A DNA stretch of 64,000 nucleotides. It comes from Candidatus Melainabacteria bacterium (GTDB taxonomy: Bacteria; Cyanobacteriota; Vampirovibrionia; Gastranaerophilales; Gastranaerophilaceae). Numbering within the stretch: the first letter of the stretch is position 1; each line of letters begins with the position of its first letter. The notes under the pieces are model-generated. The model saw nothing but the letters and a program-made list of their open reading frames with translations. It had not been told where the DNA came from and did not search any database. A program made the position numbers and the translations under genes. This document shows, piece by piece, positions 50,364 through 57,923 of this stretch. The stretch is taken from contig QHMH01000010.1 in NCBI GenBank assembly GCA_003258795.1, positions 1 through 64,000 of the forward strand, in the 5' to 3' direction.

Positions 50364-51656
50364 ATGAAAAGAATTAGCAAACTATGGGAAAAACTCATAG
50401 AAAAAGACAACTTTTATTTAGCTTGGAGGCTGACAAAGAAGGGCCGGACTAAACGCTGGGATATAAGAAAATTTGAAAAGAATTTAGATGAAAACCTTGA
50501 AAGGTTAAGGCAGAAGGTAATTAGCGGCAATTTCAAAACTTCTGAATATAAAAATAAAATCGTCAATGAAAACTCAAAAAGGCGGCTTATTTATATATTA
50601 CCACTTCCTGATCGTATAGTTCAACACGCCCTTATAAATGTTATTGAAGATGTTTTTACTAAAAGATTTATAGATCAGACTTACGGCTGTATTCGCGGCA
50701 GAGGTCAAATGAAAGGCAGTGAATATGTAAGAAAACACATAAAGAAGTATGAATGGTGTTTGGAAACTGATATTAAAAAATTCTATCCTACAATGGATCA
50801 GCAAATTCTATATGATGAAATTTGCAAAGTTATAAAAGATAAAAAGATTTTGGCTATGCTAAAAGATATTGTCTTTTCTATAGAAGGCGGCAAAAACTGT
50901 CCTATAGGTAATTTATGTAGTCAGCTTTTCGGAAATATCTATTTGAACAAGTTTGATAAATTTGTAAAACACGAACTAAAAGTAAAACATTATTGCCGGT
51001 ATTGCGACGACTGCGTATTTTTCGGAAATACAAAAGAAGAATTATTTGAAATACAAAAGAGGGTAGAAAACTTTATCAGAACTGAATTACAGCAAGATTT
51101 AAGCTTTAGTGAAGTTTTCAGAACAAAACAAGGCATAGACTTTCTCGGATATAGACACTTTCAAGGCTATACGATTTTACGAAAAAGAACTGCTATAAAG
51201 TTCAAAAGAGCTATGAACAAAATAAAATCAGGGAAAGATCGCAGAACTTTATTAGAAAAATTAAGCACAATAAATTCTTATAAAGGCTATGCAGAACACT
51301 GTTATACATATAATCTCATAAGGAGTTTAGAAATGAACAAGACAATAGCAAATTTAACAATTAAAGAATTTAAGGAAGTAGGGGCAAAACCTGAACTACC
51401 AATAACCGGCAAGAAGGTAAGTATATTAAGCTTATTTGGGAAAAGTTTAATTATTCTTGCGTGGAAAGAAATTAGCGTAGATAACAGGCCTACGGCAAAA
51501 ATTCAGTTTACTTTGGAAGACGACGAAGAAGGAAAAATTTTAGTAGTCTTTACAAGTAGTTCTACAATACGCAAGCAGCTTATTGATATAGATAGGGCAA
51601 ACTTCCCTATAAAAGCTGTCTTGAAGAAACAAGGTGAAGCATATTATTTAGAATAA
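50364..51656 (+). CDS. DGR reverse transcriptase with C-terminal extension
   Basis: 430 residues. RT motifs: LETDIKKFYPTM with Asp136, IGNLCSQLFGN (181-191), whose GNxxSQ is diagnostic for DGR RTs instead of the usual QGxxxS, and RYCDDCVFF with Asp215/Asp216. The thumb ends near 320. Residues 324-430 form a beta-rich, OB-fold-like extension (LPITGKKVSILSLFGKSLIIL, LVVFTSSS) that also has AGGAG 7 nt before an in-frame ATG at 51333, so it may be made separately. It copies TR RNA into mutagenised cDNA for the fibre VR. Confidence 0.94.
   Translation: MKRISKLWEKLIEKDNFYLAWRLTKKGRTKRWDIRKFEKNLDENLERLRQKVISGNFKTSEYKNKIVNENSKRRLIYILPLPDRIVQHALINVIEDVFTKRFIDQTYGCIRGRGQMKGSEYVRKHIKKYEWCLETDIKKFYPTMDQQILYDEICKVIKDKKILAMLKDIVFSIEGGKNCPIGNLCSQLFGNIYLNKFDKFVKHELKVKHYCRYCDDCVFFGNTKEELFEIQKRVENFIRTELQQDLSFSEVFRTKQGIDFLGYRHFQGYTILRKRTAIKFKRAMNKIKSGKDRRTLLEKLSTINSYKGYAEHCYTYNLIRSLEMNKTIANLTIKEFKEVGAKPELPITGKKVSILSLFGKSLIILAWKEISVDNRPTAKIQFTLEDDEEGKILVVFTSSSTIRKQLIDIDRANFPIKAVLKKQGEAYYLE
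51333..51656 (+). CDS. Possible internally started SSB-like domain of the DGR RT
   Basis: AGGAG (51321-51325) stands 7 nt before ATG 51333-51335, in frame with the RT. The 107-aa product would be a beta-rich domain resembling phage single-strand DNA-binding proteins of the OB type (FTSSSTIRKQLI near its centre). Whether it is translated alone is unknown. Confidence 0.4.
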   Translation: MNKTIANLTIKEFKEVGAKPELPITGKKVSILSLFGKSLIILAWKEISVDNRPTAKIQFTLEDDEEGKILVVFTSSSTIRKQLIDIDRANFPIKAVLKKQGEAYYLE

Positions 51657-51669
51657 GGAGGAAAAATAA

Positions 51670-52188
51670 ATGGGTTTTTATTTGAATGCAGAAAACGGCA
51701 AAATAGTTAATTGTGGTAATTTTGATATTACTTCTGAAACTACTAAAAGCTATGCGGTATCTGAAGAAGTGTACTATAACTATATGAAGCACGAAGACAG
51801 ATACTATATAGAAAACGACGAAGTAGTAGAAGATCCTGAATTTATTACAAGACTTACTGCTGCTAATAAGAAAGATTTTGAAAATAAGTTTTTAGAAACA
51901 TCAAAAGGAAATTATAGACTACAGCCTAAAGGCTATGCGAACGCGCAGCAGTCTGTAGACACTATCAACAATATGGTAAATGCACTTAACGGGCTGCCGG
52001 AAAATGTAGCAAATATGATTATATTTTATCCTACGCCTGATTTTTCAGACGAAGAACAATGCACGGAAGAATGGCTGGTAGCACATCAATATACAGCAGA
52101 ACCAATGACAAAAGAAGAATGGACTACTTATTATATTGAATTTTCTACAAAGTACGCGCAAAAACAATACAAACAAGAAACAGCCTAA
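51670..52188 (+). CDS. Phage protein downstream of the DGR, unknown function
   Basis: 172 residues. AAGGAGG precedes the ATG. N-terminal beta part (MGFYLNAENGKIVNCGNFDI) and a helical C-terminal half. By position it could be a fibre chaperone or assembly protein. It does not look like the small all-helical Avd of known DGRs. Confidence 0.5.
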   Translation: MGFYLNAENGKIVNCGNFDITSETTKSYAVSEEVYYNYMKHEDRYYIENDEVVEDPEFITRLTAANKKDFENKFLETSKGNYRLQPKGYANAQQSVDTINNMVNALNGLPENVANMIIFYPTPDFSDEEQCTEEWLVAHQYTAEPMTKEEWTTYYIEFSTKYAQKQYKQETA

Positions 52189-52270
52189 TAAATATTTTTG
52201 GTTGGGTTGGTTGGGTATTTAACGAACGGCGCGCTTTGGTTTGTTGAAGTTCGGGCAGGGCATAACACAC

Positions 52271-52290
52271 AAGAGGGCTTCGGCCCTCTT
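52271..52290 (+). terminator. TTCG-loop terminator-like hairpin
   Basis: AAGAGGGC (52271-52278), TTCG loop, GCCCTCTT (52283-52290), then TGTTGTG pairing loosely with CACAC before it. It lies between the 172-aa gene and the HNH gene; few T residues follow. Confidence 0.55.
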
Positions 52291-52314
52291 TGTTGTGCAA
52301 TATCAGGAGTAAAA

Positions 52315-52689
52315 ATGCTTATCAAGAAAATAAAACCTTATGAACCTTCTTTTGGTTATTCAAGCCCTCTAAAAACAATTTGGAAGAAGGGCGGCTTGCC
52401 TACTGTAAAGAAAGGCTTTTACGGTGATACTTTAACAAAAAAGAATGTATCCCTTGAACACCTAAAGGCAAGATCTAAAGGCGGTAAAACTTCTTTAGAA
52501 AATTTGGTGCTTGCTTCAAAAGAAAAAAATAATTTAAGGGGTAATGCAGATATAAAAAATTTTGTGGATCGCGAAAGTGTTTTGAATTATCTAATACAAT
52601 TTATGGGTATTAAAACTAAAAATTTTAATGGTGATAACTACATAAGCGCTATTATAAAAACACTTTCAGAGCTTGGAGTAAATTTATAA
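52315..52689 (+). CDS. HNH endonuclease-like protein
   Basis: 124 residues from ATG 52315 (CAGGAG upstream); a longer frame from 52198 would cross the terminator hairpin and is rejected. VSLEHLKARSKGGKTSLENLVLASKEKNNLRGN is an HNH core (residues about 43-75) with the expected His and Asn residues. Could be a nicking or homing-type enzyme, or linked to packaging. Confidence 0.7.
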   Translation: MLIKKIKPYEPSFGYSSPLKTIWKKGGLPTVKKGFYGDTLTKKNVSLEHLKARSKGGKTSLENLVLASKEKNNLRGNADIKNFVDRESVLNYLIQFMGIKTKNFNGDNYISAIIKTLSELGVNL

Positions 52690-52699
52690 AGGAGGAGTT

Positions 52700-52969
52700 A
52701 TGAAACGATTTTTACTTATTCTTATTTTGTTATGCTGCGCTAATATGTGCAAAGCTGAAGAAGTTGCAGAAGAACCGGCAGTAGTAGAAGAAGCTGAACA
52801 AATAATAGAAATGAAGGAAAACAAAATTATTGTCAATGTTCAGAAACAGCCGCTTAATGAAAATTCTAAACAAAAAATAATTCTGAAGAAGAACTGGTTT
52901 GTAGTCAATATTCAAGTCAATGGCAAAGTAAAAGTTAAGCCAATGCAAATGGAATATGAGGTAGAATAA
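52700..52969 (+). CDS. Exported small phage protein
   Basis: 89 residues. Signal peptide MKRFLLILILLCCANMCKA is followed by an acidic stretch and two beta-like repeats. AAAGGAGGAG precedes the ATG. Position in the lysis region suggests an envelope role such as a spanin-like part, but no lipobox or partner is seen. Confidence 0.55.
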   Translation: MKRFLLILILLCCANMCKAEEVAEEPAVVEEAEQIIEMKENKIIVNVQKQPLNENSKQKIILKKNWFVVNIQVNGKVKVKPMQMEYEVE

Positions 52970-52970
52970 T

Positions 52971-53513
52971 ATGTGCGATTATAATTATTCAGAATTAAAT
53001 TTTATAAATAAATTACCAACTTGTTTTTATAGAGGCAAAGAATACTTTGTATGGCAAGATGATGAATTTTGCCGCGTCGCCTTTTCAGAGATTCCGCGCA
53101 TTGAAAACAAATTGATAAATACGCTGGCTATGACTAAAGACGAGATTAAGGCAGCAAAGAAAAAACCTTTGTATGTTGAAAATCAAGTAGAAGTTTTAGT
53201 AGTAGATAAAAAGAAAAAAAGAAATTTTGTTTTTACTATTAAGGCCGGCTATGATTATGACGGGGCAAGCATACCGCGATTTTTTACAAGGCTTATAGGT
53301 TCAAAAGAAGATGTACGCTTCAAAGTCGCAAGCTTGATCCACGACATATTCTGTGAAAATAAACACTATGTAGATTATGACAGATACTTTGCTGACAAAG
53401 TTTTTGAACGCCTTTTATCAGTCGCCGATACTTGCGCCTTCAACCGCTGGCTAATTTTTCATAGTGTTGATAATTACCAAAAATTTTGTGGGTGGAGGAA
53501 TAAAGAAAAATGA
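52971..53513 (+). CDS. DUF1353 phage protein
   Basis: 180 residues. GYDYDGASIPRFFTRLIGSKED, SLIHDIFCEN and DRYFADKVFERLL match DUF1353, frequent in phage lysis/tail-end regions. Predicted His/Asp cluster (HD) may bind metal. Function not known. Starts 1 bp after the previous stop and overlaps the next by 4 bp. Confidence 0.8.
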   Translation: MCDYNYSELNFINKLPTCFYRGKEYFVWQDDEFCRVAFSEIPRIENKLINTLAMTKDEIKAAKKKPLYVENQVEVLVVDKKKKRNFVFTIKAGYDYDGASIPRFFTRLIGSKEDVRFKVASLIHDIFCENKHYVDYDRYFADKVFERLLSVADTCAFNRWLIFHSVDNYQKFCGWRNKEK

Positions 53514-53788
53514 CAATAGAAACAGTCGGCGTCGTTATTTCAATAATCGTAGCTATTGTCGGTTTGATTATAAACATAGCGGCAGTCGGTATTTATATAG
53601 GAAGGCTTGACGGCTTCAAAGATTTAGTGAATTTCAAATTTGATCAACAAGATAAAAAACTTGAAAAACATAATAACTTTATTACAAGGGTTTATGATCT
53701 TGAAAGAAAAGACGGCATAAGAGAAGAACAAATAAAAGTCGCAAATAACAGGATCAAAGATCTTGAAGATATTGTGGAGGTAAAATGA
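53510..53788 (+). CDS. Holin-like membrane protein
   Basis: 92 residues: one N-terminal membrane segment (about 6-30, VGVVISIIVAIVGLIINIAA) and a C-terminal coiled coil (QDKKLEKHNN; RIKDLEDIVE), the topology of XhlA-like or single-span holins. It overlaps the endolysin gene by 4 bp, as holin-endolysin pairs often do. Confidence 0.7.
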   Translation: MTIETVGVVISIIVAIVGLIINIAAVGIYIGRLDGFKDLVNFKFDQQDKKLEKHNNFITRVYDLERKDGIREEQIKVANNRIKDLEDIVEVK

Positions 53789-54219
53789 ATATATCACAAA
53801 ATGGCATAGAACTTATAAAAAAGTTTGAAGGCTGCCGCCTTGAAGCGTATAAATGTCCGGCCGGTATTTTAACTATCGGATACGGGCATACTGGTTCTGA
53901 AGTCCGTTTGGGCCAAAAGATAACACAAGAGCAAGCAGAAAAATATTTGAAACAAGATCTTACTATTCATAGTAATAATGTTTCAAGACTGGTAAAAGTG
54001 CCGCTTAATCAAAATCAATATGACGCGCTTGTGTCGTTTGAATATAATGTAGGCTACGGCAATTTTGCAAGTTCTACTATGCTGAAATTATTAAATCAAA
54101 AAAAGTACAGTGAAGCAGCCGCACAATTCGGGCGCTGGGTTTACGCAAATAAAAAAGTCCTTCAAGGGCTTGTAAGGCGTAGAGCAGCAGAAAAAGAACT
54201 TTTCGTAAAGCCTTGCTAA
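53785..54219 (+). CDS. Phage endolysin, GH24 lysozyme
   Basis: 144 residues. KKFEGCRLEAYKCPAGILTIGYGHT contains the catalytic Glu-Cys-Thr pattern (E15 region) of phage lysozymes, followed by VSFEYNVGYGNF and a C-terminal RRAAEKELF. It hydrolyses glycan strands of peptidoglycan at lysis. No signal sequence is seen, so the holin would release it. Confidence 0.93.
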   Translation: MNISQNGIELIKKFEGCRLEAYKCPAGILTIGYGHTGSEVRLGQKITQEQAEKYLKQDLTIHSNNVSRLVKVPLNQNQYDALVSFEYNVGYGNFASSTMLKLLNQKKYSEAAAQFGRWVYANKKVLQGLVRRRAAEKELFVKPC

Positions 54220-54252
54220 TTGTCCTGACTTCTTTTGCTATTTCTTTTTTGG

Positions 54253-54284
54253 CACTCACTCTGAATAAGGGTGGGTGTTTTTTT
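54253..54284 (+). terminator. Terminator of the late operon
   Basis: CACTCAC (54253-54259) pairs with GTGGGTG (54271-54277) and is followed by seven T. Confidence 0.8.
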
Positions 54285-54386
54285 ACGCTGCAAAATTCAA
54301 AGCTTTTAGGCTTGAAATAAATTCTTGACTTAATGCTTTTTTTAATTTATAAATAAATTGTCGGGGTTCTAACTTCGGTTTGTAGA

Positions 54387-54398
54387 TCCCGCCATTTT
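54387..54398. repeat. Right attachment-site core (attR)
   Basis: TCCCGCCATTTT, identical to 11567-11578. To its right lies chromosomal sequence, including the old tRNA-Asp terminator. Confidence 0.7.
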
Positions 54399-54400
54399 AG

Positions 54401-54425
54401 AAAGACCCGTTGGTGGGTCTTTTTG
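54401..54425 (+). terminator. Displaced terminator of tRNA-Asp
   Basis: AAAGACCC (54401-54408) pairs with GGGTCTTT (54415-54422), loop GTTGGT, followed by T. Before integration it would stand about 30 bp after the tRNA; the prophage now separates them by 42.8 kb. Confidence 0.75.
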
Positions 54426-54452
54426 TTTATATAATTTTTGTGCAACTTTGTA

Positions 54453-55004
54453 ATGATGAATATTTCGTTAATAGATATATATAAGGTTTTTTTTATTTTG
54501 GGTGTGCAACTACTTGGCGGAGGGTATGCAATTATTCCAATTATGAAAAAATCTGTTGTTGAAGACAAAAAGTGGATATCTGACGAAGAATTGATAAACT
54601 TTTACGCTTTAAGTCAAAGTATTCCAGGAATTATTGCAGCAAATATCTCTATCTTTACAGGATATAAGCTGAGAGGTAAAAGAGGTGCAGCCACAGCTTT
54701 GATCGGGATTACCACATCACCTGTAATTACAATCCTAATTATTGCAGGCATGATGAATAAAATATTGAGTGCGCCTTTGATTGATACGATTTTTGGGGCT
54801 GTTGGTATAGCTGTTATTATCTTAGTTTATCTTACGGTTAAGGAAATGTGGTCGACAAGTATCACAGATTGGTTTTCTGTTTTTATATTTGTTGCATGTT
54901 TAATAGCTTCTTTGTTCTTAAACGTTGCTCCTGCAACTATAATTGTTTGCGCTATTTTTGCAGGTTTAATTTATGCGATTGTAAAAAGAAGGAGTAGCTT
55001 ATGA
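54453..55004 (+). CDS. chrA: Chromate transporter-type protein, first half-size subunit
   Basis: 183 residues, about five membrane helices. LGGGYAIIPIMKKSVVEDKKWISDEELINFYALSQSIPG is the CHR domain signature (residues about 19-56 of the protein). It is paired with a second half-size CHR protein, a typical two-gene arrangement. May export chromate or a related anion. No strong ribosome site; ATG 54453 or 54456. Confidence 0.85.
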   Translation: MMNISLIDIYKVFFILGVQLLGGGYAIIPIMKKSVVEDKKWISDEELINFYALSQSIPGIIAANISIFTGYKLRGKRGAATALIGITTSPVITILIIAGMMNKILSAPLIDTIFGAVGIAVIILVYLTVKEMWSTSITDWFSVFIFVACLIASLFLNVAPATIIVCAIFAGLIYAIVKRRSSL

Positions 55005-55531
55005 TAGGACTTCATCTTTTTGTAGAATTTTTTAAAATAGGACTTTTTTCAGTTGGTGGCGGATATGCGACTTTACCCTTTTTATACAGACTAATTGATG
55101 TTTATGGTTGGTATTCGACGGTTGATTTAACCAATATGATAGCTATATCATTGCTTACCCCAGGGCCTGTTGGGGTTAATATGGCGACTTTTGCAGGGTT
55201 TAAAACAATGGGAATATTTGGGGGTGTTCTTGCAACATTTTCGATTGTTTTACCTTCCTATCTTATCGTAATTTTTGTTTCAAAACTTCTAAAAACAAGC
55301 AGTGAAAGTATATGGACAAAATCGATTTTACATACTCTAAAACCAGCCGGATGTGCTTTGTTAACTGCAGTTGGAATAAATTTGTTTAAGACCTCTATAA
55401 CAAGCATCCCTGCACTTATAATTCTTTTAATTTTGTTTGGGGTTAGTTTTAAATTTAAGAAAAACCCGCTTTATTACTTCGTATTTGCAATTTTTATTGC
55501 AATGATTTTCAAAATATTTAATATAATTTAA
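55001..55531 (+). CDS. chrA: Chromate transporter-type protein, second half-size subunit
   Basis: 176 residues. FSVGGGYATLPFLYRLIDVYGWYS and LLTPGPVGVNMATFAGFK are the CHR domain. Overlaps the first subunit by 4 bp, so the two are co-translated and probably heterodimerise. Confidence 0.85.
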   Translation: MIGLHLFVEFFKIGLFSVGGGYATLPFLYRLIDVYGWYSTVDLTNMIAISLLTPGPVGVNMATFAGFKTMGIFGGVLATFSIVLPSYLIVIFVSKLLKTSSESIWTKSILHTLKPAGCALLTAVGINLFKTSITSIPALIILLILFGVSFKFKKNPLYYFVFAIFIAMIFKIFNII

Positions 55532-55534
55532 AAT

Positions 55535-56386
55535 TTATATTTTTTCGTAAGAGCCAATATTTTTATAGTATTTTGTTGATTTTTTTAACTCATCTATCAT
55601 CGGCTTGATTTCTTTATCATCCTCGTGACCTTCAAAATCTGCCAAAACAATGTATTCTGCAAAGTTTGTGGAAGGTCTTGAATCAATGTGAGTCAAATTG
55701 ACGTTATATTTTGAAAATATTTGAAGAATTCCTACCAAACTTCCAGGTTTGTCCTCTGTTGAGAATGCAACCATGGTATTGTCATGACCTGTTTGTGGCG
55801 TTTTAAAGCTGCCAATGAGAATAAATTTTGATTGGTTATCTTGTTCGTCGTTTATGTTGTCACGAAGAATGTTCAAAAAATACGTTTCTGCAGTTTTTTC
55901 ACTTCCAATTGCAGCGTAAGTAAGGTTGTAATTTTGCAATTGTCTTGCTGTTTCTTCAGTGCTTTCTGTTTCAATAATATCAAGATTTCTTGGCATTTCT
56001 TCTTCTATAAACTTTTTGCATTGCTCAATTGCTTTTGGGTGAGCAATAATGCCAGAGATATTGTATATCTCTGTATTTTTTGAGATAAGACAATGTTTTA
56101 CAGGTACTGTTACTTCTGCCAAAATTTTTAAATCAGGATTTTCTGATTTAATAATGCAGTCTACAGTTTCTCTGATTGTCCCTTCAATGGAATTCTCTAT
56201 TGGTAAAACCCCTATTGCATCTGGGTTGTTAGCAATATAACTAACAACACTTTTAATTGTCTTCATTGGTGTTTGAATTGCATCAAAGAGTTCGTAGTGT
56301 TTTACGAAGATGTCTTTTGCCATTTCAGTATATGAGCCTCCAGGGCCTAAAAATACTGTTTCTCTTATATTATTTAAAAATTCCAT
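55535..56386 (-). CDS. pheA: Prephenate dehydratase
   Basis: 283 residues. Catalytic domain with FLGPGGSYTEMA, VLPIENSIEGTIRETVD and TESTEETARQL, and a C-terminal ACT regulatory domain (DKPGSLVGILQIFSKYNVNLTHIDSRPS, about residues 214-241). Converts prephenate to phenylpyruvate for phenylalanine; the ACT domain suggests Phe feedback inhibition. No chorismate mutase domain is fused. Confidence 0.93.
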   Translation of the reverse strand: MEFLNNIRETVFLGPGGSYTEMAKDIFVKHYELFDAIQTPMKTIKSVVSYIANNPDAIGVLPIENSIEGTIRETVDCIIKSENPDLKILAEVTVPVKHCLISKNTEIYNISGIIAHPKAIEQCKKFIEEEMPRNLDIIETESTEETARQLQNYNLTYAAIGSEKTAETYFLNILRDNINDEQDNQSKFILIGSFKTPQTGHDNTMVAFSTEDKPGSLVGILQIFSKYNVNLTHIDSRPSTNFAEYIVLADFEGHEDDKEIKPMIDELKKSTKYYKNIGSYEKI

Positions 56387-56444
56387 TTGTTAAAACTCCC
56401 TGCTTTTGGTAACATAATACCATAAAAAGAAGGAGAGGTTAAAC

Positions 56445-57812
56445 GTGGCAGGAATAAAATTTGGAACTGACGGTTGGAGATCTATTGTAGGAAAGGATTT
56501 TAACTTTGACAATGTTGCAATAGTTACAAATTCTATTGGAAAGTACATTTGTGACAATTACGAAAAAAAAGAAATTTTGATAGGATATGACCCACGAAAT
56601 ATGGCTTATGAGTTTGCTAATCATAGTGCAAAAATTCTTTGTGAGGCAGGTTTTAAAGTTATTTTATCAAAAAAAGTCGTTCCAACACCTGTTCTTGCTT
56701 ACGGCGCAAAACATCATAATGCTTGTGCAATTATGTTTACTGCATCTCACAATCCACCTGAATATCTTGGTATGAAGTTTATTCCTCATTATGCAGGACC
56801 TGCAACAAATGAAATTACTGAGGCTTTAACTAAAAACCTTAATGAAGTTTTGCCAAAATGTGAAGGTGGTAGGATTGAAACTTACGATTTTTATCAAGAA
56901 TATGCAAAACATGTTTCTAAATTGATAGATTTTGAAAAAATTAAAGGATTAAAATTTATATATGACGGTTTATATTCTGCATCAATTGGATATTTTGACA
57001 GATTACTTGAAGAACACGGTATAATTTGTAAGTCTTTGCATATGTACCATGATACAAATTTTGGCGGTGGTATGCCTGAACCTAAAGCTGAATATTTAAA
57101 AGAGCTTATTGATGTTATAAAAAATGATGAACATTGTGCAGGTTTTTCAAATGATGGAGATGGTGACAGGTTTGGAGTAATCAATGAAAATGGTGAAGCT
57201 GTTAGTGCAAATGATGTTATTGGAATAATCTTCTTGTATTTGCACGAGGTTAAAAAGTTACAAGGAGCTTTAGTAAAAAATATTTCATCAAGTCTTATGC
57301 TTGATAGAATTGCAGAAAAACTCTCAACCAAAGTATTTGAAACTCCTGTGGGATTTAAGTACATTGGAGAATTGATGAGAAATATCAATCCGATTATTGG
57401 TGGGGAAGAATCTGGTGGATTGAGTGTGCAAGGGCATATTCCGGAAAAAGACGGAATAATTGCTGATTTATTGGTTATGGAAGCAATGGCGGTTAAGAAA
57501 ATGTCAATTGTTGAACTTCAAGAAGAATTGTATAAACTTGTAGGATGTAGATTCATAAATGAAAGAATAAATATTAAATCTGAAAGTAGAGATGAAGTTA
57601 AAAATTCAATTGAAAAAATCTCAAGTCTTGAATGCATAGCCGGTCAAAAGATTACAAGAAAAGATAACAAAGATGGAATAAAACTTTATCTTGAAGATAA
57701 TTCTACATGGATTCTTGTTCGTCCAAGCGGAACGGAACCACTTTTGAGAATTGCAATCGAAAGTGATAGTAAAGAAAAAATTGAACAAATAAAAAAAGAT
57801 ATAATGCAATAA
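56445..57812 (+). CDS. Phosphohexomutase (phosphoglucomutase/phosphomannomutase family)
   Basis: 455 residues from GTG 56445 (AAGGAGAGG upstream). TASHNPPEYLGMKF carries the phosphoserine, SNDGDGDRFGVI binds magnesium, GGEESGGLS is the sugar loop and RPSGTEPLLRI the phosphate loop. It interconverts hexose 1- and 6-phosphates. The exact sugar (glucose, mannose or glucosamine) is not decidable here. Confidence 0.92.
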   Translation: MAGIKFGTDGWRSIVGKDFNFDNVAIVTNSIGKYICDNYEKKEILIGYDPRNMAYEFANHSAKILCEAGFKVILSKKVVPTPVLAYGAKHHNACAIMFTASHNPPEYLGMKFIPHYAGPATNEITEALTKNLNEVLPKCEGGRIETYDFYQEYAKHVSKLIDFEKIKGLKFIYDGLYSASIGYFDRLLEEHGIICKSLHMYHDTNFGGGMPEPKAEYLKELIDVIKNDEHCAGFSNDGDGDRFGVINENGEAVSANDVIGIIFLYLHEVKKLQGALVKNISSSLMLDRIAEKLSTKVFETPVGFKYIGELMRNINPIIGGEESGGLSVQGHIPEKDGIIADLLVMEAMAVKKMSIVELQEELYKLVGCRFINERINIKSESRDEVKNSIEKISSLECIAGQKITRKDNKDGIKLYLEDNSTWILVRPSGTEPLLRIAIESDSKEKIEQIKKDIMQ

Positions 57813-57923
57813 TTATTAAATTTTGTTAATGACAAATCAAGTAAAGTGTTAAACTCTTTTCTAAATTGGGAATTGAAACAATATAGGAGAGATTGAATAG
57901 TTTTATAAGGAAAGAGAATAATT

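Larger units (their letters stand above)
11567..54398. mobile_element. Podovirus-type prophage integrated at tRNA-Asp, about 42.8 kb
   Basis: Boundaries are a 12-bp direct repeat TCCCGCCATTTT (11567-11578 and 54387-54398). Inside are, in order, a serine recombinase, leftward replication/recombination genes, a switch region with an S24 repressor, and a rightward late operon from terminase to lysozyme, including a DGR. No gross gene loss is visible: packaging, head, tail, ejection, fibre and lysis genes all have full-length reading frames, so it may be inducible. Codons such as GGC, GCG and CGC are visibly commoner than in the flanking chromosome. Confidence 0.9.

Noticed and set aside
49715..50410. 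Antisense open frames across VR and TR
   Set aside because: They share similar translations only because VR and TR are copies; no start signals support them.
50364..51656. Retron, group II intron or abortive-infection RT
   Set aside because: The GNxxSQ motif and the adjacent TR/VR pair with adenine-specific differences point to a DGR.
51670..52188. Avd accessory protein
   Set aside because: It is 172 aa and mixed alpha/beta, unlike the small four-helix Avd.
52198..52314. Longer HNH protein start
   Set aside because: The extension would be translated through a GC-rich terminator-like hairpin; AGGAG precedes the later ATG.
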